Origin: Methylicorpusculum oleiharenae
GTDB taxonomy: Bacteria > Pseudomonadota > Gammaproteobacteria > Methylococcales > Methylomonadaceae
NCBI RefSeq assembly: GCF_009828925.2
Contig: NZ_WUTY02000002.1
Span: 62,001-126,000, forward strand
Length of the DNA: 64,000 bases
Reading direction: 5' to 3'
Shown one piece after another: positions 36,301 through 44,067 of this stretch. Both the position numbers and the translations under genes were made by a program. Each line of letters begins with the position of its first letter. Positions within the stretch are counted from its first letter, which is position 1. A model generated the notes under the pieces. It was not told where the DNA came from. It searched no databases and saw nothing but the letters and a program-made list of their open reading frames with translations.

Positions 36301-38858
36301 AAAAGTTGATACTCCCCTTCAAAACCTGTTGGCGGATGGAATGAACCCGGTATGTAAGCATTGGGTTCTTCGGCATTTATCCTTTGACCACTGGTAGTAG
36401 GCAAAAATCTTAATTGCCGTAGAAAAGGGAGGCGACTGTCATCAGATTTTATCCAGTTTCTATCTGATGCGAGAAAGTCTAGTAAGGGAAACAGCACATT
36501 CTCTCTGTCGTCTAAAGCACTATCGTCAAAAGCTTCGTTCTCAGCGTAATCTTTGAGATTGTAAGCAATATCGTTAGGGGTTAGTTGCCATACAAATCCG
36601 CTATGCTTCGATGCAAACCGATCTATTATTTGTACCAGCTCAAATGAGCCTTCAAGCAATGGAATTTTAAGGGTAGTCAAAGCATTGAGTAGACGCTTAT
36701 CCTCAACTTTATGCGTTATAAGCGGCGTCTCAATTAATCCCATTTCTCGAAAACTCCCGAACTGATCGGGAACTACTTTCAATGCTTTGATTTTATCGGC
36801 ATTAACTTTAATAACATCTGGGCTTTGTCGTTCAAGATAATCAAAAAATGCACATAACCATGAGTTATCGGGATTCCCCTTATCTAATATTTCAGGAACC
36901 CAGTCTAGAAAGTTATCAAGATCAAATGTTACAGCTTTAATTTTATCGAAGGCTTTTGAAATGCTAATTGCAGCTTGATATTCAGCGTCAAACAATCGTT
37001 CTGGACTCGCCTGTAGCAATGATCGAATATGTTCGGATTCGTCATCTATAAAAATAACTCCGCAGGCTGTGTATGTATGCAGCAAGCCATCACTGAGTAT
37101 TGCAAGGGGTAAGTTGGCTAAAGAATTAAAATTTCCACCTGAACAAAATTTCGCTAACGAATAAATCCACTTTTTATTTCTGAGCATTTGCTTTGGAGCG
37201 TCGTCTAGCTCGCAGGCAATGTCCACCGCACTGTCAACGTCTAATAAATAGTCACGTAACAATGCAGGCGTTAAACTTGATATTGATTGGTCTGCTTCAT
37301 CAAAACCTTGTTTTACAAAGTCATTCAAAGGGGGAATACAGATTGACCAACCCTCCGCTATAAATGGCTCTATTAGTTGACTGTGCCACGATTGCGACAA
37401 ATCGAGCACACCGTCGTTTAGTCCGTACCAATGATAGCCGTCAGAATTAATCCCTCTAATTAGAGGCAATGAAGCGGCAACCCGATAAAATCCCAGAATA
37501 AGCGCTTGATTTATATCGTCTGGAAGTTCTTCTGTTGGCCAAAGCTTATACGGCTCAACATTATGCTCTGCATCTCCTGCTACCTGAACCATCAACATCG
37601 CCCATGCTTTAGCAACTGCATGTTCCGTTAATGATTTGTTCCATTCATAACGGTCATGGTTTGACCCGCCTACTTCCGCAGATCGAGTTATACCCCGCCG
37701 ATTGGAGCTCAGATCAAACCAGCCATGCAACCAAATCGGCCAATCGACCTTCTCAGGCAATGGGAGAAAACACGCTAAACCACCGGAAACTGCATTTGCT
37801 CTGGTTCCACTCAGCATCGTTGCCGCCCCTGCCCATGGAATAGCTTTTTCCCGATGCCTGCAAACTTTAAGTGCATCCTCCAACAATTGATCGTTTGGGC
37901 CGCGAAATAATCCAGAGGTAACAGCCCACGTTTCATTATGTGCTATCCCGTCAGTACCCAACAAAGAAAAGGAATGATTGTATTGAACAACTGGTAACTC
38001 TTCGTCTGATGCCAACCATTTTTTGAGCAAATCCTCAGGCCTTCCATCCACTATATTTCTGAGAATGGAACGATTTTTTTCAACCTCTGACTCGTTTATG
38101 GTGGACAGTTGATATTTAAGCTGCTCGGCGCCGTCCTCGCCTATCTCCAAGACTTCAAGCGTATTGACCGACCGTAAGAAAATAATTAATGGTGGACCGA
38201 CTTGGTTGAGTTCTTCCAAAATTGAGATGAAATCTTCGTAGGTAAAAGGTTCATCACAAATCTCGCTAATAACAGCATCCCCGCTTGTACGTAAAGGAAG
38301 CCGAAAAGCCGTTCCAGACAAATACCCATCGCCGGGCTTTAATCCCACCGGAGCAAAGGTTTCTAGCCAATTTGGGAAATATTCTTGTGCGACAGGTACT
38401 GACCAAGCTCGAGCATTTTTTCCCTTTGGAAATATACGTTGATGGGGATCGAACCAGGCGATTTTATCGGCAGTTAACAGGCTAGGATGATCGGAAACAC
38501 TATAACAAGTATTGAATCCCAGACCGAACCGGCCAGTACGATTCGAATCACTGACTTTTCCACCATTCCCTATGTTTTGTATTCGCTGAAAATCGGCATC
38601 GGTGAATATTTGATCGTTGAAAAATAGGAGAGAGGGCGTTAAAGCCACCGCCATTGCTGTATTTTCCAAAGCGCCTTTATGCAGGCGGTGATCATAGATG
38701 ATCCGCAACTTCGATGCGCCGGCGTCGTCTGCATTTTGCAGAAACTCTTTAAAAAGACCTAAACCCTTTGGGTAATTTCTTACTAAATCTCTAAGGCGAT
38801 CAGTGATACGTTCAATTTGATCAAAATCAATTTCTGGGGGGCTATGATTTATATTCAC
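33366..38858 (-). CDS. Giant sacsin-like GHKL ATPase with C-terminal DUF3883 nuclease-like domain
   Basis: An 1830-residue protein. The N-terminus is a sacsin-type Hsp90-like ATPase: KGLGLFKEFLQNADDAGASK at 31-50 (Glu38, Asn42), a FFND substrate for the usual DxG motif at 79-82, and GRFGLGFNTCYSVSDHP at 109-125. A long region of about 1400 residues has no domain I recognise. An acidic, Ser-rich linker precedes a DUF3883 (NOV C-terminal) domain at about 1650-1740 with Glu1660, Asp1685 (GYD) and Glu1698-Val-Lys1700, the PD-(D/E)XK nuclease pattern. It is the first gene of the four-gene unit 38858-27614. A defence effector with an ATP-driven sensor is a reasonable inference. Confidence 0.88.
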   Translation of the reverse strand: MNINHSPPEIDFDQIERITDRLRDLVRNYPKGLGLFKEFLQNADDAGASKLRIIYDHRLHKGALENTAMAVALTPSLLFFNDQIFTDADFQRIQNIGNGGKVSDSNRTGRFGLGFNTCYSVSDHPSLLTADKIAWFDPHQRIFPKGKNARAWSVPVAQEYFPNWLETFAPVGLKPGDGYLSGTAFRLPLRTSGDAVISEICDEPFTYEDFISILEELNQVGPPLIIFLRSVNTLEVLEIGEDGAEQLKYQLSTINESEVEKNRSILRNIVDGRPEDLLKKWLASDEELPVVQYNHSFSLLGTDGIAHNETWAVTSGLFRGPNDQLLEDALKVCRHREKAIPWAGAATMLSGTRANAVSGGLACFLPLPEKVDWPIWLHGWFDLSSNRRGITRSAEVGGSNHDRYEWNKSLTEHAVAKAWAMLMVQVAGDAEHNVEPYKLWPTEELPDDINQALILGFYRVAASLPLIRGINSDGYHWYGLNDGVLDLSQSWHSQLIEPFIAEGWSICIPPLNDFVKQGFDEADQSISSLTPALLRDYLLDVDSAVDIACELDDAPKQMLRNKKWIYSLAKFCSGGNFNSLANLPLAILSDGLLHTYTACGVIFIDDESEHIRSLLQASPERLFDAEYQAAISISKAFDKIKAVTFDLDNFLDWVPEILDKGNPDNSWLCAFFDYLERQSPDVIKVNADKIKALKVVPDQFGSFREMGLIETPLITHKVEDKRLLNALTTLKIPLLEGSFELVQIIDRFASKHSGFVWQLTPNDIAYNLKDYAENEAFDDSALDDRENVLFPLLDFLASDRNWIKSDDSRLPFLRQLRFLPTTSGQRINAEEPNAYIPGSFHPPTGFEGEYQLLDTGENDQWRLIFSNLGMNILNGSTFVENALLPTFSSNITNEKRHCLLVWLRDEYQLIARDLEQTDRERLHQLIRNSPILPISGGGNGAPSKVYRPNASEPKKLFGNRVRIPDKQFFSSDQDLWNKFFDDFRLPWKPLASDLLNEIRTLVDISHEQGVAAIRTPLKNLIAHISDNWDQLADIKCNEYKTFAQTLSEIDWLPAVPAEFAKYAAYYSGWQDSLWRPDQIVPSRLGNIASSKYPVLDSQEFREEMTEALGLKTDITIIDVMEHFAIVRNLPNPTTEAELDMVRRCAFDVYRFIGRQSDIPWALNKANSEAISELSPQRCILIADNWWLPTRSFFHLPFATTWAAALKDEFPNNDQALRLGLERLGVRQTPELDDWRQMLIDLAEASEYDVLTPDALNQARRVIRQLRSAPPEWLERNDILVPLASGKLQNASSSLIPDDSRLKKVDCKTALPLIEDNNDAIDVGRYSGARSLHAELQDKLAVSPKLIENQDIAKKIQYRIRSREFRECLIRIAYEEALAKNDADPMEVVNNPILDSPKKLVICITSTIQIESVIDIAGEEIVAFEISDASSFLENETNYSRLWLKDRKSRRRMLDELVRTICDLCQLSDQLRLSRILEKEPEDMSRVLDEDEVAIIPTGQSLDLGDNEFDEASYEKDTTSVDQNIQHDNSDVLNIFVGENYGSRMEDMVENESEPVPVLHRHTLPQFSRSAYRKFRARSKSTSSSTRGGTSDFSEYQSSDQNSPPIEPGHGSSTSWMEGLNKESNRSNQARLRSYVHEKEQSDYDTEPTGSTAKDIGDAGESIVMNWETKAGRTPKKMPINNEGYDIVSESSEGPRYIEVKSIDGAWGARGVGVTRAQYDTAIKLGQNWWLYIVEHARDGARSVVTTIQNPFHQATEFRFDAGWRDFHSDPFHVLKAQPNSKPEVGAQYERDNSIVTILEAIQRGLLWKVKIKLADDSVATVSWNPSWRRL

Positions 38859-38970
38859 TGCTTAATATAAGATGTTGAATTCCAGCGTTACAGAAACGTA
38901 CCGCTGGGTTTCAGACCCCAAGATGTTGACGATTGGTGGTTTCTGTATTTCCACAGCGGTTTTGAAATCG

Positions 38971-40608
38971 TTACTTACTTAAAACGCACGGCAAAGGTGG
39001 CAATCCGAGTTCCATGAGAAATTGGTTATGTTTGTCAGTGCTTGCGGCAATGCTTTCCTCTAAATTCACCAACTCGGCGTTGACCACCTGCAAGTCAATT
39101 TGCTCTTCTGCTTTGGCGGTACTGATATAACGGGAAATGTTAAGGTTGAAATCATTTTGCTCGATCTCGGCCATCGCAACCCGGCGTGAATAGCGTTCTT
39201 CCTCTTTGCGGTATTGGTAAGTATCGACAATCTTGTCGATATGCTCAGGCAGCAAGCGGTTCTGGCGTTTGCCTTTTTCAAAGTGTTCGCTGGCGTTGAT
39301 GAACAGGACGTCGTCCGGCTTCTTGCACTTCTTCAATACCAGTATGCATACCGGAATACCGGTCGAGAAAAACAGATTGGCGGGTAAACCGATCACGGTA
39401 TCGATGTGGCCGTCTTTTAACAGCTTGGTGCGGATACGTTCTTCGGCGCCGCCACGAAACAGCACCCCATGCGGCAAAATGATAGCCATCGTGCCTTGGT
39501 CGCTGAGAAAGTGAAAACCATGCAATAAAAAGGCAAAGTCGGCGGCGGATTTCGGGGCGAGGCCGTAGCTTTTGAAACGAAAGTCCTCGGCTAATGCGTC
39601 GTTGGGTTCCCAGCGAAGGCTGAACGGCGCATTTGCCACGACGGCATCAAACAACAGTTTTTTGGCTGGGTTCATTTCCTTCAAAATAGCCCAATCGTTC
39701 AACAAGGTATCGCCGTGATGAATTTCAAATTCCGAATCCTTCACGCCGTGCAACAGCATGTTCATGCGTGCCAGGTTGTAGGTCGTGATATTGGATTCTT
39801 GGCCGTAAATCTTGCCGATACCATGCTGGCCCAGTTGCTTGCGGACATTGAGTAACAACGATCCGGAGCCACAGGCAAAATCCAGTACCTTATCCAGCTT
39901 CTTCTTTTTGCCCATAGCCGGTTCCTGACTATCCAGGGCAACGATAGCGGACAGAATGTCGGAAATCTGTTGCGGCGTATAAAACTCACCGGCTTTTTTG
40001 CCAGAACCAGCGGCAAACTGGCCGATCAGGTATTCATAGGCATCACCCAAAATATCGCTATCGGTGGAAAATTGCGCAATGCCGGCAGCGATTTTACTGA
40101 TGATGGTGCATAGCTTGGCATTACGATCCGTGTAACTTTTGCCCAGCTTTTCGGAGTTGAGGTTAATCTCCGAGAACAGGCCTTGAAAGGTACTGTCAAA
40201 GCTTTGGTTTTCGATGTACTTAAAACCCTTTTCCAAGGTGTGCAGCAATTCGCCGTTTTGGGTTCTCGCCAGTTCGGCAATGCTACTCCAAAGATGCTGC
40301 GGCTCAATTACATAATGCACTTTGCGGCGCATTTGTGTTTCAAATCCAGCCACATCGTCTTTGTTTTCTTCATACCAGATCTGAAGTGGCGACCTAGCCC
40401 CCATTGTTTTCATAACATCCGGGGCTACATCAGGGTAATCCGGCCCCAGTTCCTTCTGCGCGGCGGCTTCGTAGTTATCCGACAGATAGCGCAAAAACAG
40501 AAACGACAGCATATAGTCGCGGAAGTCGTCGGCGTTCATCGCGCCCCGCAACTGGTCGGCGATATCCCAGAGGGTTGCGCCAAGTTTATTTAGTTGTTGT
40601 TCGGTCAT
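38971..40608 (-). CDS. hsdM: Type I restriction-modification system methyltransferase subunit
   Basis: A 545-residue HsdM. The start MTEQQLNKLG at 40608 overlaps the prrC stop (ATGA). It has the N-terminal helical domain (LGATLWDIADQLRGAMNADDFRDYMLSFLFLRYLSD), the TPQQISDI entry, the SAM motif DFACGSGSLL, and the catalytic region. The usual NPPF tetrapeptide reads NAPF (VVANAPFSLRW). The remaining sequence (LAPKSAADFAFLLHGFHFL and on) is typical of EcoprrI/EcoR124-like enzymes. It methylates adenine within a bipartite site chosen by HsdS. The Pro-to-Ala change may lower or abolish methylation. Confidence 0.95.
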   Translation of the reverse strand: MTEQQLNKLGATLWDIADQLRGAMNADDFRDYMLSFLFLRYLSDNYEAAAQKELGPDYPDVAPDVMKTMGARSPLQIWYEENKDDVAGFETQMRRKVHYVIEPQHLWSSIAELARTQNGELLHTLEKGFKYIENQSFDSTFQGLFSEINLNSEKLGKSYTDRNAKLCTIISKIAAGIAQFSTDSDILGDAYEYLIGQFAAGSGKKAGEFYTPQQISDILSAIVALDSQEPAMGKKKKLDKVLDFACGSGSLLLNVRKQLGQHGIGKIYGQESNITTYNLARMNMLLHGVKDSEFEIHHGDTLLNDWAILKEMNPAKKLLFDAVVANAPFSLRWEPNDALAEDFRFKSYGLAPKSAADFAFLLHGFHFLSDQGTMAIILPHGVLFRGGAEERIRTKLLKDGHIDTVIGLPANLFFSTGIPVCILVLKKCKKPDDVLFINASEHFEKGKRQNRLLPEHIDKIVDTYQYRKEEERYSRRVAMAEIEQNDFNLNISRYISTAKAEEQIDLQVVNAELVNLEESIAASTDKHNQFLMELGLPPLPCVLSK

Positions 40609-41816
40609 GATGTTAGTGCTGCCTTTGGTGTTGGTTCGCTGGGCCACAATGCTGTGTTGAAGGGATAGCGTGCGAGAAAAGCATCAAGAATTTTTCCAAA
40701 CATTTTCTTATCTGTGTCAGACAGTACTTCTGGCTCATAAATAGAATATTTGGTGTGACTTTTTACGTTAAGAAATCGGCTATAAAGAGCCCTTTCTTCA
40801 ATCCCATCAAAGCACGTTGAAATATGCTGACTACCAAAAAATATCGCCGTTTTTTCTAAAATACTTCGTAGCGTGTTGAAATGATACGGATAAATTTCAC
40901 CTGATTTTTTAGCTTTCTGCAATTCGGAAAGTGCAAACATATGATGCAAAAATGGAGTTTCCCCAGTATCACGTAGTGAGTAAGTGATTGATCCTTGTGG
41001 ACGATGTAAAATATACGCTTTTTTTGTGATCTCTAACTTCTCTCCGGAAGCAGTCTTCCCGCTTTTCAGCTCATTAAACATGACATTAAAGAAAAGACCA
41101 TGATGTGTTGAGATAACAACTTTCATTTTGTCTTTTCCTGCCTTCAATAGCTTAGCTAGTTGTGAGGCAACAGTAATAGAGTTATGCTCGTCCAAGGAGG
41201 ATATTGGATCATCAATATAAATAAATTTGACCCAATCATATGGTTCCCCCTTTTCTGCCTCGATAGCCAGCTGTGCAATAGCGAGAAAAAAACACCAAAT
41301 AAATATATTTTCTTCCCCTCGGGAAATTTTGATGCCTCCGATCCTCTCACTTCTCCCTTTGATAAGCACATCACGGTGAAATGTTATTTCAGACTCTTCA
41401 TAGTTAATGGTGAAATCGAAATCGGCATACCTGTGCAAATGCGGACGTATCTGGTTTTCAATACCCATTCCATCAAGTCCAGTGAAGAATTGTGAATGTG
41501 ACTTGAATTTGAGCTTTCTTTCTTGGTCGTTTTCAAAATCGTTATCCCAATCAAATAAATCTTCTGTAAATGCATTGAAGTAGAGGGTGTCGCGCTTCCC
41601 TCCTCCTTTTCCAATGTCCTTAAAATCCATGGATAGACGGGTTTTTCCGACCCCGTTATGCGCAAATATTAAGATGAAGTCGACCCCTTTTATTGGCGTG
41701 ATCCCTTTGCTCCTTGTAGTCTTTTTTTTTCGACGGACTCCATTGAGGTCTTTGCGCAGTTTTTTTGCCATCGAATTCAATGATCTGTATTTTGGTGATT
41801 TGAGCGTTGCGCTCAT
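40605..41816 (-). CDS. prrC: PrrC-type anticodon nuclease embedded in the type I restriction locus
   Basis: A 403-residue protein, close to the 396 residues of E. coli PrrC. The ABC-type ATPase part has Walker A FAHNGVGKT at 51-59, the signature SRGEEN at 165-170, Walker B FIYIDDPISSLDEHNS at 198-213 and the H-loop STHH at 236-239. The C-terminal part has Arg317, Glu321 and His354, spaced like the PrrC catalytic triad Arg320/Glu324/His356. PrrC is held silent by the restriction complex and cuts tRNA-Lys when a phage inhibits it. The gene overlaps hsdS (ATGA) and hsdM (ATGA), so dosage is coupled. RloC is an alternative but is much longer. Confidence 0.88.
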   Translation of the reverse strand: MSATLKSPKYRSLNSMAKKLRKDLNGVRRKKKTTRSKGITPIKGVDFILIFAHNGVGKTRLSMDFKDIGKGGGKRDTLYFNAFTEDLFDWDNDFENDQERKLKFKSHSQFFTGLDGMGIENQIRPHLHRYADFDFTINYEESEITFHRDVLIKGRSERIGGIKISRGEENIFIWCFFLAIAQLAIEAEKGEPYDWVKFIYIDDPISSLDEHNSITVASQLAKLLKAGKDKMKVVISTHHGLFFNVMFNELKSGKTASGEKLEITKKAYILHRPQGSITYSLRDTGETPFLHHMFALSELQKAKKSGEIYPYHFNTLRSILEKTAIFFGSQHISTCFDGIEERALYSRFLNVKSHTKYSIYEPEVLSDTDKKMFGKILDAFLARYPFNTALWPSEPTPKAALTS

Positions 41817-43069
41817 GCTTCAGCCTCGTCAGAAGATGGGAATAGCTGCTGCATCAGGCCTTTTTTATGGTCTTTGAGGGCGGATAGCTTTTGGGTTTGG
41901 GTGGTAATCAGGTCATCAATGGAAGTCAGGCATGCTGCGATTTTTTGTTGCTCATCAGTCGAAGGAAAACTCACCAATACTGATGAAAATAATGACTTAT
42001 TTATGATTGGTACGGCTTGTCTACCAGCAAGCGAAGCTATTTTTGATGCGTCGTTGTCTAACGAGAAGTAAATAAAGCCACTTGAATAATTTTTCAAAGG
42101 TACCAGAGCATTTATCTGCTGGTTTGTGGCGCATTCGAACTTATTTTGAGCTACTTTGCCAATGGTTGAGCCTATACAAACAAAAAGAACGCTATCTTCT
42201 GGTATATATCTTGTTTTTGAAAACCCTTGTTCACTTAATGTCGTTTTAGTATGAGTGATATATCTACCATCTGAAATATCTGCTGGAGATACGAACAGTT
42301 TTTTACCACCATAATTGTCTGAATCAAAAGTGCTTGGTGTATTTCCTGTAATTATTTCAGCGACTTTTCCTAAAGGCTTTGGCTCCCACTCCCGCGCATC
42401 CCTAAACTCAGGAAAGCGCAGTTTGGGGACGGTTTCGCCTTCGGCGGGGAAAAGCTGCTGCATCAGGCCTTTTTTATGGGCTTTGAGGGCTTCGACTTTT
42501 TGGGTTTGTGCGGTGACCAGCTCGTCGACGGAAGACAGGCAATCAGCGATTTTTTGTTGTTCGGCTGATTTAGGTACGTAGAACTTATATTTAACGAAAT
42601 TACTACCGTTAATTGAATTGATTGTTGCGCCTAAGTCGCCATCTACTTGACTTTGATAGGCTGAAGTTTGGAAAAGTTGAAAAACAAATTCCGCTGACGG
42701 TGATCTAAAAACTGTCATAAAAGCGCCGTGAGTACTTAACGGCATACCCTCGGGGATTAAGGCATTTTTACCAATTAAGGCTTTTGAGCCATTTCTCACG
42801 CAAATCAGAATATCATTTGGTTTCGATAAGTTAGCGCCCTTAACATTGGGAGTCACATAGACATTATCTTCGAGTCTAATTTCGCCATTCTGAACGTTAG
42901 AAGACCTTAAGACTAGAAGTCCATTTTCTCTTATATCATCTGGGCTATATGTCAGGCCTTGAACAAGATTACCTAGCTGTCCCAGCTTAATTTCTTTCCA
43001 TTCCCCCTGATCCCGAAATTCAGGAAAGCGCAACACCGGCACTAAACCCTTTTTCGTTGGTTCGCTCAT
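41813..43069 (-). CDS. hsdS: Type I restriction-modification specificity subunit
   Basis: A 418-residue HsdS with two target-recognition domains, each starting with a LRFPEF(R)D block (near residues 13 and 220) and each followed by a conserved helix ending KKGLMQQLFP. The ATG at 43069 forms TGATG with the stop of the upstream nuclease gene; an in-frame GTG one codon earlier is possible. The repeated helices set the spacing between half-sites and are recombination points for switching specificity. The recognised DNA sequence cannot be read from the protein. Confidence 0.93.
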   Translation of the reverse strand: MSEPTKKGLVPVLRFPEFRDQGEWKEIKLGQLGNLVQGLTYSPDDIRENGLLVLRSSNVQNGEIRLEDNVYVTPNVKGANLSKPNDILICVRNGSKALIGKNALIPEGMPLSTHGAFMTVFRSPSAEFVFQLFQTSAYQSQVDGDLGATINSINGSNFVKYKFYVPKSAEQQKIADCLSSVDELVTAQTQKVEALKAHKKGLMQQLFPAEGETVPKLRFPEFRDAREWEPKPLGKVAEIITGNTPSTFDSDNYGGKKLFVSPADISDGRYITHTKTTLSEQGFSKTRYIPEDSVLFVCIGSTIGKVAQNKFECATNQQINALVPLKNYSSGFIYFSLDNDASKIASLAGRQAVPIINKSLFSSVLVSFPSTDEQQKIAACLTSIDDLITTQTQKLSALKDHKKGLMQQLFPSSDEAEA

Positions 43070-44067
43070 CACTCGCCCTCCAATTCTTGTGCCAGCAGCT
43101 CATGCAGTTTGGCCTGTATCAGTTTTTTATCCGGCAGTTGCAACTGGTATTGAGCGATCAAGGTCGGCGAAAGGTTGCGCGATAGCGCATATTCCACCAC
43201 TTCGTCGTCTTTGTCGCGGCACAGCAAGACGCCGATGCTGGGGTTTTCATGCGGTTTTTTGACATCGCGATCCAGTGCTTCCAAGTAAAAACTAAGCTGG
43301 CCCATGTGTTCCGGTGAGAATTTGCCGATTTTCAGTTCAAAGGCTACCAGCGCCGACAGGCCTCGGTGGTAAAACAGCAGGTCGATATAAAAGTCCTGAT
43401 TGCCAACTTGCAGGCGGAATTGTTCGCCCATGAAAATAAAGTCGCCGCCCAGTTCCAGAATAAAGCCCTTCATGTGCCGGATCAGGGCTGTTTGTAAATC
43501 GTTTTCGCTGTGGGTTTCCGGCAGTCCCAAAAACTCCAGCACGTACTGGTCTTTGAAGGTTTGCTGAATGTCGGGATGTAATTCTCTCGCCAGTGGTGAG
43601 AGTTTTGCGCTCAGCAGGCTGCGCTCGAATTGTGCGGCGTCTATTTGTCGTTCCAAATCCCGTTTGCTGAGTCTGTCGTTACGTGCAATCGACAGGTAGT
43701 ACGTGCGTTCTTCGGCGCTTTTGCATCGGGAAAAGATAATGGTGTTGTGTGTCCAGGGTAAATCTCTCACCAGCGTTGAGAGTTTTTCATCGGCTTGATA
43801 GGTTTCGTAAAATTGCTTCATGCGCCAGAGGTTTTTGTCGCTGAAGCCTTTGATGTCCGGGGCGTTTTGGGCGATGTAACGCGCCAGTTCGGTAACGACG
43901 CCTTTACCCCAGGCTTCACTTTGCACTTTGTGGCTGATGGTTTTACCAATCAACCAATACAGGTCAATCAGCGCCGTGTTGGCTTGGCTAAAGATTTTGT
44001 GCCGCGCTTGCTGGATGTGTTGCAGCACTTCGCTGAACACCGGGTTGGCTGTGGCCGGTTTATTCAT
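43069..44067 (-). CDS. DUF1016/YhcG-type PD-(D/E)XK nuclease-family protein
   Basis: A 332-residue protein with an N-terminal helical DUF1016_N region (ALIDLYWLIGKTISHKV, then KGFSDKNLWRMKQFYETY) and a C-terminal nuclease-like domain with FYIDLLFYHR and VAFELKIGKF, the D...ELK pattern of the PD-(D/E)XK fold. It lies inside the hsd operon between hsdR and hsdS, overlapping both. Such proteins often travel with type I systems but their role is not settled; a nuclease or a DNA-binding helper are both possible. Confidence 0.88.
   Translation of the reverse strand: MNKPATANPVFSEVLQHIQQARHKIFSQANTALIDLYWLIGKTISHKVQSEAWGKGVVTELARYIAQNAPDIKGFSDKNLWRMKQFYETYQADEKLSTLVRDLPWTHNTIIFSRCKSAEERTYYLSIARNDRLSKRDLERQIDAAQFERSLLSAKLSPLARELHPDIQQTFKDQYVLEFLGLPETHSENDLQTALIRHMKGFILELGGDFIFMGEQFRLQVGNQDFYIDLLFYHRGLSALVAFELKIGKFSPEHMGQLSFYLEALDRDVKKPHENPSIGVLLCRDKDDEVVEYALSRNLSPTLIAQYQLQLPDKKLIQAKLHELLAQELEGE

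Noticed and set aside
40605-41816. RloC or a general AAA_13 ATPase in place of PrrC.
   Set aside because: RloC has a long coiled-coil with a zinc hook; this protein is 403 residues with no such insert, and its position in the hsd locus and the triad spacing fit PrrC.
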